Translations under genes and position numbers: made by a program | Assembly (NCBI GenBank): GCA_027604505.1 | Contig: JADIIX010000149.1 | Coordinates: forward strand, 1 to 50,852 | Direction of reading: 5' to 3' | Origin: Gonapodya sp. JEL0774 | Lineage: Eukaryota; Monoblepharomycota; Monoblepharidomycetes; Monoblepharidales; Gonapodyaceae | Length of the DNA: 50,852 bases | Shown: positions 1-12,427 of the stretch, one piece after another | Layout of the letters: each line of letters starts with the position of its first letter | Position numbering within the stretch: the first letter of the stretch is position 1 | The notes under the pieces: generated by a model | The model's input: only the letters and a program-made list of their open reading frames with translations | Database searches by the model: none | What the model was told of the DNA's origin: nothing

Positions 1-233
1 GGGTTGCCAGCGTCAGTGCGAAGGGGGCATCGTAGGGGCAGTGCAAGAGAGTGGGAAGGGGTGATGTGACTGGAATTGGCTTCACGGGATGCGTGGCTCT
101 CATCCGCCGCACATTGCACATCTTTTGTTTTCATTATGTTTTTTGGCATTTCCTTTCCATTTTTTCTTTTTTCTTTTCCATTTTCATTTGTTTATTAATC
201 ATATATATTTTTTGTTTTTGCCCTTGGCTTCAG

Positions 234-1869
234 ACACATGCTCGCAACTCGCATTCCCAGCCCCCACGGGACTCGCACCCCGACCCACCTGGCCTTCCGG
301 CCGACTACCTACTCTGCAGACGGGAGCGGGAGTGCGAGTGGGAGCCGGACGCAGACCCACCGCCACCGCGGGCTCTTGATGACGGTCGCGTCGGGCAACA
401 AGATGGTCAAGTTCTTTGGCGTGGTGGGGGAGGGCGCGGGGGAGGTTGGGCTCGGTCTCGGAATCGACGGCACCGGTGCGGGATCACGGACCGCGCCTAC
501 ACCGTCCACGTCCACGTCCACGCACGAACAGAGTTCCTGGCAGGAGGTCTGGCGCGTCATGTGGCGGAACCTCGAAGCGACCGCGTGTGCCTGGTCGGAG
601 GACGGCTCGGTGGCGGCAGTGGCGTGGAAGGGTGGTGCGGTGACCCTGTGGGACCCGGACAGTAAGGCGCTGCTCGGTGTTGTGGGGAGCGAGACTTTGC
701 GCAAGAGCTACTCCGGGCTCATGTTTGTCGACGACGATCGGGCCGTGGTGTGTTGGGGGGACCACGAGGTGGACTGTTTTGACGCGGCGGGGGGTGCGCT
801 TGGTACGGGGTGGAAGGCGGGAAGGGATGGGGAGATGAGGCAGAGGATTGTCGGGGTGGTGAGGGATGGAGGTAGGGGATTGGTGGTGTGTGTGCAGGGG
901 AAGAAGAAGACCACGTTCCAGTGGCTCGAGGAAGGGAGGGATTTGAAGGCCAGGGCGAGTGTGGTGGTGGAGGAGCCGTGCCTTGCGTTTACGGTCATGA
1001 AATGGATGGGACCTGCCGGGAGTGTGGACAGCACGCAGCAGCAAACGGGGCAGGTGGTGTACTTGGATCGACAAGGGACATTGAGGTTGATCGCACAGGG
1101 CAAGGTGGCGGACGCTTGGTTAGGGGCTGGAGCAGATGCTGAAGCGGAAGGTCCCCAGAAGAACGTGCTCGAGGCGGTGTTTGGGTCAGGGATGGGGAGA
1201 GGAATCTCTGGACGGAAGCTGGACTGGTCGACGAGGAATGTGGCAAAGAGTGCGGATCCTCTCGGGAACTTGCCGGCGCATATTATTCCGTCCATAACGG
1301 CGCTGTTTGAGGAGGTGATGTCGGGCATGATGGCGAGAGCGCCAGGAGCGGACGAGGAAGACGCCGCCACCGGCACCGTCACCGTTGCGATGGAAGGTGA
1401 AGGGCAGAGCACGGCCATGGCGGTTGACGAATCTGAACCACCGACTGAGCGTTTGGAACAGTCGATGTGGACAAGGGGCGGATCGCGGAGATCCGATGAT
1501 CGGCCTCCGCCACCAGAGGACTTTTCGTTTTTGGACGCGGTGTTTCGACCAGATGGGGTTGGTGGGACCAAGGTGAACGGAGAAAATGTCAAGAAGGGAG
1601 TAGGGAAGAAGGGAACGACGTCCACCGGCACCAACAAGTCTTTCACAGCAACAAAAACAGCAAAGAAAGTTTCCAAACGGCACGCAAACTTGTCGTCCTT
1701 GTTTCTGGCGGGGCCGAACGGGCACACTCCACCCGACAGCGCCAACGGGACACTCTCCTCGTCATCAGACAACGATTCGAGCGATTCCGACTACCAATCA
1801 ACTCTGGAAAATGGGAATGAGGAGGAAGGGGGTGGACTCATTCGAGGGAAACGACGACATCCTGCATAG
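234..1869 (+). CDS. UTP17: UTP17/NAN1/WDR75-like U3 snoRNP WD40 protein, 3' part
   Basis: C-terminal part of a WD40-type ribosome-biogenesis protein; the 5' end lies outside the window. The open frame runs from an intron acceptor (CAG at 231-233, after a long T-rich tract) to the stop at 1867-1869. Two family signatures are visible: an LLATRIP..HG segment followed by a WRNLEATACAWSEDGS / VAAVAWKGGAVTLWD blade, and the LPAHIIPSITALFEEVM segment that in WDR75/Utp17 follows the second propeller. After it comes a low-complexity Ser/Lys/Glu-rich tail. The family acts in the nucleolus, in the t-UTP subcomplex that couples Pol I transcription to early 18S processing. The ATG at 238 is probably an internal Met, because the frame continues into the acceptor. 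The upstream exon lies somewhere in bases 1-60, and I could not fix its donor (GT at 32, 51 or 61). Assignment rests on remembered family similarity. Confidence 0.75.
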
Positions 1870-2083
1870 TAGAGGAGCGTGATATCATGTACATCCAAGC
1901 AGCGTTGGTGAAATACTGTTAGAAATGCTGAGCAATTTGATTTTCGTCACTGGATCTGAAAATGTTTTCACCAAGACCAAGGTGCTGTGTTGTCCACGAA
2001 ATCGCGGACCTGGTGCTGGTGGCGGGGTCAGTGGATGCTTTTGAAACTTCCCTCCGCACTGCAGGAATCCCAGACAATTCACG

Positions 2084-5000
2084 ATGGCCCAGGGAGGGGG
2101 CTTTCCCTACGGACTTGCCCATCCACGACCAGCGCCGCAGTCCCAGCTGGACCAGCTTCTACGTGCGTATCCAGGAACAACGGGAGCTGGGAGACCCAGT
2201 CGTCCGGATCCATTGCCCCCAAAGCATCAACCTCAATCCGCCCTCGTGCCGCCTATCCCTGTGAAACGATACGAGCTAACACCACCTGCAACGCGATGGC
2301 TGCTGCGGGATTCTGATCGGAAAGATGTTGCATATGCGGACTTTTACGGACAGAGACCTGCCCAGGTTGAGGATCTGCTGACGGAAAATACCATCAGACA
2401 AGGACTTGTGGACAGGCCGTTTTTGCAAAATGAAACGCTTTCGGCCTACGATCTCGTCGTTGATAGGGTGAAGAGTGAGGCTGGTCTCGCCAACATGACG
2501 GCGTTTGCAGGGGAAGTTATTCGACTCAAGGCGGAGCAAAGACTCTTTTCGAGGTGAGCTTCGGTTCACTTTCAGATATTGTTTTGACTCGGATTCCTAA
2601 TGTAAACCTCCGTGTTGTGCTGAAATGGCTTAGGGAGAGTACTTTTCGACCACCTCAGAGGGTTCATTTGAATGATGCCGGCCGCGAGCAGTGGATCCGA
2701 GACCTAAAAGAAACCCGAGTCCCGCTAAGCCAAATGGCGAAAAATGTACCTCATGGATATAAGGGCGAAAAACTGTTGGATCTGGTTGTTGAACATCGTA
2801 TACCATTTGTACGTGCGACTTGGTTCGTAAAGATTGTTGGAGCGTGCGAATCGGTGAGACGTTTGGTTTTCCCTTCTTATCGCGCGCAATCAGCTGTTGA
2901 TCTGAAAGTAGATCATCTTATGTACCTCCAGGCGGCACAAAGTGCAAAAGATAAGGATACATACATGTCGGAATGGACTCGCACTGTAGAACTTCACTTG
3001 CAAAAATATCTAGTGGACCTTGGTGCTGCGTCACCTGCGCCTCCAACAACCTCTGGCACTCTGAACAAGGCGAGTCAGAACCTTGCCACTTCGGGTACTT
3101 CAGCAGTAACCTCAGGGATGGGAGATTCTCACATTCGGAAGCAATTCGCTCAAAGTCCCGAAACTCGCGCGGAATTCTTGGCACGGTGGACCTACTCGAC
3201 CAACCTTGCACGTTGGCACTTCGTAGAAAACTTGATCGATCAGAAGGAGTTTCTGCAGTGGATGGTGCGCCAAGTTCGCTCCGCGACATTTGACCAGACA
3301 TTTCTCCTCATCAGTTTGGTGTCCGAATACGTGGACGACATGGCCAAGAGCCGAGGCTTAATGAGAGCTTTTGTCGAAATTGGGCTGGGTCGTATGGAGC
3401 GTTTGCGAAATTCTGCTTCGGCTTCTGGGGGCATTCTCAACGCGGACGAGTTAGTTGCAGCTCAATACCTTGCATGGATACGGCTCATGCAGCGATGTAT
3501 TCTAGCCGCCCCTGATGCGGCTGTATGCCCGAGGTGGTGGGTCACCTGCGAAAAGGTCGTAGAGAACATTTTGTTGGATGCAGAGGCACCAGACACGACG
3601 GTAAGGGCAGTCGATGAGTGGCTCTTGATTCCATCCTTCTGCAATTTTCATGGTGTTTGTTTTTGTCGGACAACCCTTCCTTATTAGCCTGCGACGGAGG
3701 TTGCCACAGCCACCGCAGTCCTTCGTGCCGTGTATCGCCGTATTCGGTCTCGCAACGCGGCATTCCAGCCACCACAGGACCTTCAACGTACACCATCTGA
3801 AATCGCCATACCCCTCCTCGACAAGTTCACTTCCAACGGAGATATCGGTGCCTTAGTGAATGAGTTGTTCCCCACTCCGCGAGATGCGGGTACAGATCGA
3901 TGCACCATTCAACGGATGCTTCAGTGGGGAGTCACGAGGCGACGGTTTGGTGTCCATCGACCATATCTTGTGGCGAGCATTTTGCAGCGTTACAGTCGGC
4001 GGTTCGGTGATTTGACATCGGGATACGATGATTTGCAAGGGATAGTAATGGCATTTCTGGAAGAATTCGAGCCTGCGGATGAGAGTGAATGGAAGGGTGT
4101 TGCTGATGTGGTAGGTCAGCTTATACAACAGCAGCTGTTCTCGTGGCAAGGGTACTCCCAGTGGCTTATTGTGCGCGGGTGCTTTCAAGGGGAGAGACAA
4201 GAAAACGAGGTGAGACTCTGTCAATTGAGGAGAGGGTGCTCGAATGAGCGCAAACGGGCAGTTGATTTAGGTTACCAAACGGCATTTGCGACACCTGAGT
4301 GCGTTTCCGTTTTCAAAGTCGGACGAGTCGCAGTTCGGCCAAAGGGCTGCACTGCTCGATAATTCCCGAAATCGCGTTGATTTTGGGACCTTTCTGGATT
4401 GTCAACGCCGCATTGAGCAGAGAATGTACACAGTTTTTGCCCAAATATCACCGGAACCATCGACTCTCCCCACCGTGCAAGCCCAGATTGGCGTGGAGCA
4501 GCATGTGTTCAAGGCAGACGTCGATTTACTTGAATCGCTTCAGAGATTGGAAAGATTCTGGCAGTTGGAGGTATCGCGTTGGCTGCAAGAACGATCTCAG
4601 CGACCATTCGTCGGGAATGTTCGTGATGTTCCTACATCGCAGACGGAAAATCTTTCTACCGAGAGTTGTATGCTATCCGCGACACAACTTTGCGAACTTC
4701 TCCGAATTTATGAGGCATGCTCAGATTTCGAAGCCATCCTGGACGTATGTTTGGCTATAAATGTTTTCTTTTGCACGCTCACCCGATGCCAGAGTAACAA
4801 TTTTAATTGGTCAACCGCTCCAGCTTTGCTTGTGTATTGTTACAAATGGCAAGATTGTTCTTCCGAATGTGGATAGCGTCGTCGCGGATACCATCATCAG
4901 CCATAGACTCGTGTTCGTATCCATGGATCGCATTGTGGAAGTGTGGTCTGCAATGTTGACGAAGGTTTGTTTTCTCAAGGGTTTTGGGCGCTGAATTATT

Positions 5001-7966
5001 GTTTGTCTGAAGGTCATCCCCATCATAGTTGCAGGAACGTGGTGGAGATCTCATCACAGCTGAGCCTGCGTTTATACAGTGTCTACTAGAACTGTCGCGA
5101 GTTCCTGTGTGCGGGGAGACCAAGCAGTATGGAGATTTGAACTCTATACTGAAGTTTCTCTCTCCCGTTCAATCGGAACTACTGATGCCAATTATCGACA
5201 TCTCGACATCTCTTGAGCTGGAATACGATCAAGTGAAGTGGAACAAACTCGACTCAGTGCAACAATTCTCACGCACGTTTTCGCGCAAACACAAGTACTC
5301 CGTCTCCGCTCACAATGAGCTCCTTCAATTGATTGGCGTTCGTCTTGCAGAAGAGGCAAAGTCAGTACGAAGGTGAGCGAATGATGGCGAGTCATTCCTC
5401 GTTGGGTGCTGTTGCGAATATTTCGTTGGATTGTAGCATTCCAGAATTGCAGCTATATCTACATCTCCATGTAGATGTTCTGGAGGCAGTGCACCGCAGG
5501 ACCGATCTCGTGGAAGAGACAATATTGTCACATCTCAGTCAGAGCTTCGAATACCAATCTGAAACTTCACCTAGTGGTTGGATTGGTTCAGGAGTCATGT
5601 CTGCAGACAAATTACAGTCTTATCAGAGTATTGCGTTCATGACCTCAATTGTCGCGAGGAGGGTCGTGAACCTGGAGAAGCTAGTGCAACGGTACATTCT
5701 TACAGTACTGCACAAGCTGATGGAGGAGCTTCAAAGCCCATATCCCACACGCAAAGACCTTGCTTCTCTGTACGTCAACGTACTGAGACTGCTACGCGTG
5801 CTGTTAATTGGTGATGGTGAAAGTGACTTTTTGAACAGCCTTGTGAGTATCAACTATCTTTGTTGATAGAAATTGATGCAAACCTCAACAGACACATCAA
5901 CTTTTTTTTTCGTCTGCTTAAAAGGGCGCTGCGCGTTTGAACGCCCGGAAAGCACTTGATGGTGACTTTGGCTCTGTACTCTTAAAGTCTATTCTTGCTG
6001 TTTTGCGGGAACTGGTTCTCGTCGAAGGCACTCTCGCGGAGCGGAACGTAGCATCGCCACCGGCGTCGCCCTCTCCCTTTCCGACGGATCTCTTGGAAGC
6101 AGTGCATCTCTTCCGCCGAGATCTCGTTGAGCAGGATTGGTTTCGATCTGCAATTGCCCTGCACTTAGAGACCTCGTATTCTGTACTGGTCACTACTGTC
6201 CTGGATTGGTTCGGAGGGCCACAGGTCGGATGCTTAACACCAAGACCACGCATTGCAAAGGTGATGTCGATCGTGGAAGACATCCTTCTTGCTCCTTATC
6301 GCTTCCCTGGTGAGACTCGACCAAGCTTCTTCGGTACCCTTCTATCCCGAAACGATACCGCGATGAGTCACAACACTGCATTGCGCCCTCAATCTGGCAC
6401 GGACGTTGGATACTCGGAATGTTTTCGCTGGCTTGTTTTCCATATTGATGAGTGGAACCTTGACGCAAGTCGGATCACGTTGAAAATGCTACTGGATTCC
6501 TTTTCTGCGCTTATGGCAGAGCTCACAGGATCCGGCTCAGAGGCCCTGCTGGACCCCACTTTAATGCAATTGGACGTCGTAACCGCCGGTGGTCCACTAG
6601 GTGTATTGTCACCAGCCGCCACCGTAAAAGACACATCTGAGTCGGGCGAAGATCAACCACTGTCTGCATTCTCTGACATTCTGGTCCGTGAAGGGCTATT
6701 GGCTGGAAATGTTACCTTGAGGATTTTCGCGCTGCTAGTGGAAGAAATGGAACAACCTATTATCGTTTCAGTAAGTGAAGTTGCAATAAAGATCCGCTGG
6801 CACCCTAATCAAGCGTCGTTTTTTGTCAGATTTTTGGTCTCTGTCTATCGTTTCTCCGGGACGTTCCCGGTGGAGCAAGCAAGATTGCAGTCGTTGAGAA
6901 TGTGTCACAGTCTTCAGAACCGCTTTTGGGAACAATTTCGGTCTGCCTTGGTGCTCTTGATCGTAATAGTTCTGGAGCAGCGACGGAGCGCTTCGACCTT
7001 TTAGAGCAACTGCGGCAGCAGCTCAGCTGGTTTGTGCAGCACTCCAGGGAATTTGAGGTGATGATTAGCTGTGGCTTGTCCTTTGCAGCTTCGGAGCGAC
7101 TCGTTCAGTCGTCCAATGACTCCATGGTTTGTCATGCACTTGTGTTAAGAGTTTCCTAGATGGCGAGACTTTCTTTTGGTCGTAATGTTCATTTGTCTTC
7201 ATTTGAAGGGTTCGATCATTGAATCTCTAAACCACCATGCTCGCTTTTCTGGCCATCAGACGTATTATCAAGACTTTGACTTGAGTGTCTTGACGTTTGG
7301 GTGCGTACCACCATTTTATTTTGTGATGTTTAAGTGTGCCAGAGATTCAATAATGTAATCGTGGCTAGGCTTACCCTTCGACTTCAAATTCTGGCAAGCA
7401 TTGTGGGAGTAGGCCCCACTGATCCTGAGCTCTTTAAACTCGAGGAATGGCTTCGACTTCTCTTTTCTCTCCTGGACGTAGGTGGCGCTAGAATGCTACT
7501 GGCGGTATATGATGTTCTAATCTGCGTGACTTTTGCGATTTCACCACTCAAGTTGCCCATCGTTGGACAGTATGACGCCGAGACAAATCCAATCATCGAG
7601 GCGATTTTAGATCTGCTGGCCTTTTTCCTGGACCTCTCGACGGAAGCTTCAAAAGATGTGAAAGTATCCGTCAACGCTCTTTTGAAGGTCTGTTCACCTC
7701 TGGTACTCTGGTGGACTTTTCACATTTCAATTTTGTCCAACTGTATGATACAGGAGGTTTCTACTTCGCCTTTCAAAGATCCACAGATAATGGCTCGAAT
7801 TGCCGTGATACTTCCGTTTTCTCCTTCAGTGATGTTGCATCCCATCCGAGGGGCCCCGCTGCTTGAAGATGGCGGTGGAGACGCTCAGTTTTCCAGCATA
7901 CCACTTGGATTATTTAATGCGACAGTGAGCGACGAGCTGGCGCAAAAGCGAATATTGGCCATATGA
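2084..7966 (+). CDS. MED12: Mediator kinase-module subunit MED12 (SRB8)
   Basis: Subunit of the CDK8 kinase module of Mediator, which activates CDK8/cyclin C and regulates Pol II in the nucleus. My model has 12 exons: 2084-2553, 2634-3600, 3688-4209, 4271-4744, 4824-4964, 5035-5372, 5437-5842, 5925-6770, 6830-7126, 7209-7300, 7369-7687 and 7754-7966, all phase-consistent, about 1,695 residues. The N-terminus carries the Med12 signature: a Y.DFYGQRPAQVEDLL..N block, then after intron 1 the V.LNDAGREQWIRDLKE..VPL and VPHG..GE.LLD segments with WFVKIVGACE. The rest is helical and divergent, as usual for the family; 1.5-2 kb of protein is normal. Donors are GTGAGC, GTAAGG, GTGAGA, GTATGT and GTTTGT types. 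The acceptor for exon 6 could instead be at 5028, and that for exon 11 at 7344. The stop codon lies 5 bp from the stop of the convergent DNAAF3 gene. Confidence 0.88.
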
Positions 7967-7971
7967 GGGTC

Positions 7972-9991
7972 TCAGGATTTCATACCCTTTGTAAAAACTT
8001 GTACAGCTGCCATCGTTGTTTCCGGTATTTCCCGAGGGACATATCCCGACGCAATAGCTATATCTCGTATTTTTGTATCGAACGTCTGTGTTTGTTCTTC
8101 GCTAAGTTCTATGATGAAACTATGAGTCCATTGCCCAGAAGAGAGGTTGAAGATCCGTTGTGGGATGTGTGTATTACTTGATCAGGAACTCACGTTGCGC
8201 TCTCCACAAGGGCAACACCATCCGCCGTCATCAGATCAAATGTGTCGCCAAGGCGGTGAGCCATTGAAGTGCCCAAATACACCGTATCAAACTTCCCAGT
8301 AAGCTTTGCTTTCCTACGCTCGAAAGTTAATGAAGGGTCCATGGGCAGAAACTTGATGGAAACTCGATTGCGAAGAGTCTCGGCTACAAACAAGGACAAA
8401 GAAACGCCATTGATCAGCACAGGTCACATATTGCGGTATCACTGTGACGTATGCCTACCTCCGCCGGCCGCCCAAAACTCCTCCATCATTTGACGTACGT
8501 TGTACAATGCAATATCTCCAGAGGACTATATGGTGGGTTGGTTCGCACTCAGATACGCGCAAAACAGTCGCTTTAGTATCGCAATTCTTTTGGCTCACGT
8601 TCGTGTGTATGCCGTTCTGGGTCTTGAGCAGATCTTTGTTTGCCGTTTCCACCCCATGAGCTAAGAACGGTCCTACGACAATGTCACCAAAATAGCCCCA
8701 TTTATTAACTGTTATGCCACCCTAAGAAAAAAAGATAAAGCAAACTTCGTACATGGTATGAGATAAGGAAACCAGCACATACCTGCTTGATTCCTTCGAC
8801 AGATGCTAGAGAACGATTTGGCTTGGAATAAGTCGACTCGCGAACTTGAAATGCAATGCCCTTTGTGCGCCAGCTCAAAAATTCTGCTTTCGATATTACG
8901 GAGGCCTGTGATTCAATAACTTGGTTGATCAGATAGTCGTCCTCACCAGATGAACTACATGCTCACCTTGTCCCTCAGTTTCATATGGTAATCCCAGTCG
9001 ACCAAGTTTTCTCGGTGATCGTAACGTCCACCATAATGTTTGCGCAGACGGAAATCCCTACAGGAATGATTCATTCAGTACAGGAAGGATCGGTGATTCA
9101 ATCATCCTTACCAGTAATTCTCCATGTCAAACACCTTTTTATCGTCTCGCCAGAACTTAAAAGTGGATTCTAAGTCATCCCTTTCTCTGTATTTGAGGAG
9201 GGATAAGTCCAGGATTGTTGCGAGGGGTCCTTCCCCATGGGTTACGGTTCTGGAGTGCTACAAGTCAACTGCACATCGCAGCCGGGATGCTAACATATGG
9301 GAAGCTGACCTGACAAGCTGCCCTGACCTTACTCTCAAAAATTCGAATGATTTCTCTCGCAGCAGAGCATTGCCATACAGCTCCAACAGTAGTTCGGAGT
9401 GCTCTGTTGCATGTGGTCCGTCAATTTTTCCGCTTGATTTCTCACAACGAGGCGATTTCACCTTGGACTGCAGATTCATCCTTTTCCATAAACAAAGACA
9501 AGATGAGTAAGTACCGGGCTAAGACAGGAGCTTGACCTTCCAGGACATAGAACTACAAGGTCACCGATGAAGTGCTCTACCAGGATTGCTCGGTCGGGAA
9601 CAATTGCCACTCACGTCCATTCGGACATCCGGTTGGCTTGACGTCTGGCAAATTGTTTTGATAATGTGACGGCAATCACTGGCTCCGATGAGGAGAATAT
9701 TGAGAGACGTTTCTACGAAACATATGGGCCTTTGACTTCTAATCCGCGAGGAGGAGACATCGGATCGATATAAAAAGGGGGACATACGCTCCTGTACGCC
9801 ACTCTCTGCGATGGGAATAGAGTCCTGCGGGCCCGGGCTTCCACTTTTTCGTGCGGCGTTCGTCAAATGTTGAAGGTTAAGAGAGGGAGAGAATCCTGAT
9901 TCAAAGGGCTTTTCTATTTGAGCATAAGGCACATTTTTCACCAAGATGTCGATTGCTCACCCCATAGATTTACTGTTCCCAAACCTTCCAT
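7972..9991 (-). CDS. DNAAF3: Dynein axonemal assembly factor 3 (DNAAF3)
   Basis: Cytoplasmic factor that preassembles axonemal outer and inner dynein arms; found only in organisms with motile cilia, so it marks a zoospore-forming fungus. Eleven small exons (minus order): 9991-9961, 9895-9615, 9552-9462, 9403-9333, 9257-9112, 9057-8967, 8905-8783, 8721-8599, 8525-8459, 8383-8194 and 8119-7972; 453 residues in one consistent frame. Visible family blocks are the N-terminal MEGLGTVNLWGFSPSLNLQ, LNILLIGASDCRHIIKT, an EHSELLLELYGNALLREKS block, the FRLRKHYGGRYDHREN.VDWDY block, an S..SKPNRSLASVEGI block, WGYFGDIVVGPFLAHG, and FDTVYLGTSMAH before a VESATF strand. The length is slightly below vertebrate homologues. 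A tempting start near 9944 is a TTG inside intron 1; the true ATG is in the 31-bp first exon. Tail-to-tail with MED12. Confidence 0.92.
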
Positions 9992-10187
9992 CTTGGACTC
10001 GTTGAGGAGCGGCGGCTCGGTGTTTCAAAGTGACTTTGGTCATCTCTTTTTGTATATGTTACCATTTGTGACTTTGCTCAGGGCTACAGTCAAGCCAGCA
10101 ATCCCCACTTTTCGAGTCCAAGACAAACTCATCAAAACTCCATTAATATAATAATATAATGACTTCGCTTTGTACCATAGGTATTAA

Positions 10188-12309
10188 TCAAGGTAATTGG
10201 CTCACACTCAGATGCTGCAGTACCTCAGATCCCACAGCCGAAAACACTGGATGGCTGACTGTTCGCTGTTCACCCGAGAAAGTCCGCTTCAGCCTCCCCA
10301 AGTAGCTGGATGTCCTCACTACATCCGGAGATTTGTGTCGCTCTTTAGTATGTACGGGTGATGACACTTCTGGAGCGGTATCCCGAAAGTTTCTGATACT
10401 GGACCGGAGTGCCTCCAATCGACGCAGTTCTTCCTCTGCGATTAGGGATGTGTCTGTGCACAGAGTTACTATCAAAATCAGCCAAGTAAACGAACAAAAA
10501 GTATAACCAACATCTACGCACCGAAAATATCCGTCAAACGCGATTCTTTAAGTCCTCGTCGTCTCGCAACATCGTCTGCACTTTCACCACTGTCATTCCG
10601 TATTTCGCGGAGGGCTCCAAGATGCACCAACAAGCGTGCGGCCTGTTCCTGCTTGCGACTCACTGCTTCGTGCAACGGGGTCCTGAAATAGGCAGTATGA
10701 CCACTTGCGCGATCAGGTTTTGATTTGAAAACTGAACCAATCACCAGCCGTTCTCGCCCCTCCCATTGATGTCCAAGAACTCGGAATAAATCATTACAAG
10801 ATCCACAGATCCAGTTCTCGCGGCAAGATGCAAAGGATTGCATCCACTGCGAAAGGCGGTTAGGAACAGAACAGCCAGAACGAGTCATTTTGAGAAACGA
10901 AGCACTCACGTTGGTGTCCGTTGATTTGGCGTCGCGCCCGCTTTGAGTAGTGTGACAGTCACCACAGGATCTTGTTGCACCAAGAAGCAAAACTGACTTT
11001 TGTCCAAGTCACGACGATTCATGTAACGGAGGACCTGGAGGAGTACATTGCAGTTTCGTGTTCCGGCTGCAATATCAACGGAGTAGAGGTCCTTTGAGCG
11101 CGCCCATTCCAAAGTGACCTCAACTGGGTGTTCTGCGCGCCACTGCCGTCCAAGTAATGGCACTCTATTGGATGCAAGGCCACCAGGAAAGGATTCAAAA
11201 AGCGTTGACTTCAGAGCGCGATGCAACTGGAACATTTCAAAAGGTAGAGGGGCCATGACATCGGCACCGTCTGCAAGCAGCACATTTACAAGAGAACAAC
11301 GCTCCTTCGCGACGGCGAGGTGAATAGGAAAAAGTCCAAGCCATGACTGATTAAGGTAAGCCCTCTTGGGGAGATTTGCTAGCATGTCAGCTCTATACAA
11401 CACTAGGTTAGCGGTCGATTGCGGACTTGCATACCTTCATCATCGCTTTCACGACACTTTCAGATCCGAGACCCACTGCCAGAAGAAAGTAGGACGGAAA
11501 CCGAAAGTCCCCCTGTCCATTACCGTCCCGAGTAGCAAATATGGGGGCGTTGTAGTTCCTTATGATTCCCTTATCGAGGAGCGCGAGGGCAACTTGGTCC
11601 AAACCAGAGGAGAGTGCTTTCAGGAAGTGTTGGCTAAATTCAGCCGTTCTTTTCTTTCGAGAATCCATGTACGTCACATCTTCCAGGAGTTGAAGTGCCC
11701 TTGCAGGATCCCGATCGTGCATGTAGATGTTGAGGAGATGTGAGTACTCCGCAAAAGTCCCCTTAGCTTTCTTTTTTGAGAGGAACGCCGAGACTCTATT
11801 CATTGTGTCAACTGTTCGCTTAGAAAGACTATAATCAGAGCGTACTGCAACGAATGGTGGTCCAGCTTCTGAGGATCTACTCGAATATACGTGTACAACC
11901 TACATCTCTTGCCCTTCAGAGCATCCTTCGAGAGCTCCTTTATCTTCCCGCTAGCTTTGAGCTGATTCTCTTTCTTTTGCATTGTGAGCATAATGACTCT
12001 TTGACGTCGAGGATACACATCAAAGAGTTTGAATGTCGCGAGGTTGAGGAAGGATGGAGTTTGAGCCCCATCTTCAGCGTCCGATGAACTACTATCCGCA
12101 CGCTCCCTGGTCAACGTCTCCACTTGCGCCTCATAGGGATGCGACACACTTGTACGTCGGCGTCGTGCGTCAGATGTAGGAACCAATTCAGGCGAAGGTT
12201 CGGTGGGAGAGGACCGCGAACGCGCTCGCTTGAACTTCAGAAGTGACGAGTCCGTTGTATTGAGAGACTTAATTGTCTCGCGCGAGATTGGACTATCCGC
12301 GCTGTGCAT
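10188..12309 (-). CDS. Ankyrin-repeat protein, function unknown
   Basis: Six-exon gene (12309-11904, 11844-11435, 11346-10910, 10846-10745, 10682-10522, 10468-10188), 598 residues, phase-consistent. Ankyrin-type helices are clear in three places: LGLFPIHLAVAKERCSLVNV with LLADGAD, GCNPLHLAARTGSVDLV, and TPLHEAVSRKQEQAARLLV with HLGA and DSGESADDVARRRG. The repeats in the middle (roughly residues 150-260, a HLLNIYMHDRDPARALQLLE region) are too diverged to count. The N-terminus (about 1-120) is charged and low complexity with basic stretches (RARSRSS, DARRRR) that could be a nuclear signal; the C-terminus has another Ser/Arg-rich segment. I do not recognise a specific orthologue; ankyrin arrays bind proteins, so a scaffold or adaptor role is all that can be inferred. 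It begins 118 bp downstream of the RAPTOR stop on the same strand and ends about 200 bp before the DNAAF3 start. Confidence 0.75.
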
Positions 12310-12427
12310 GTGTGGTTATAGTTCTCGCCAGTTCCCACTTGTGTTCCACAACAACCCAAATCAAACCTGAACATCACGGAAGGCTTCAATAATAATAGCA
12401 CAGAAAAACCAATAGAATCAGATAATG

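Noticed and set aside
309-1772. Long minus-strand open frames opposite the UTP17 gene
   Set aside because: They are shadows of a GC-rich plus-strand coding region, with no recognisable protein features.
9561-9944. DNAAF3 starting at 9944
   Set aside because: The codon there is TTG and lies inside intron 1. A 31-bp upstream exon (9991-9961) supplies an ATG and the conserved N-terminus.
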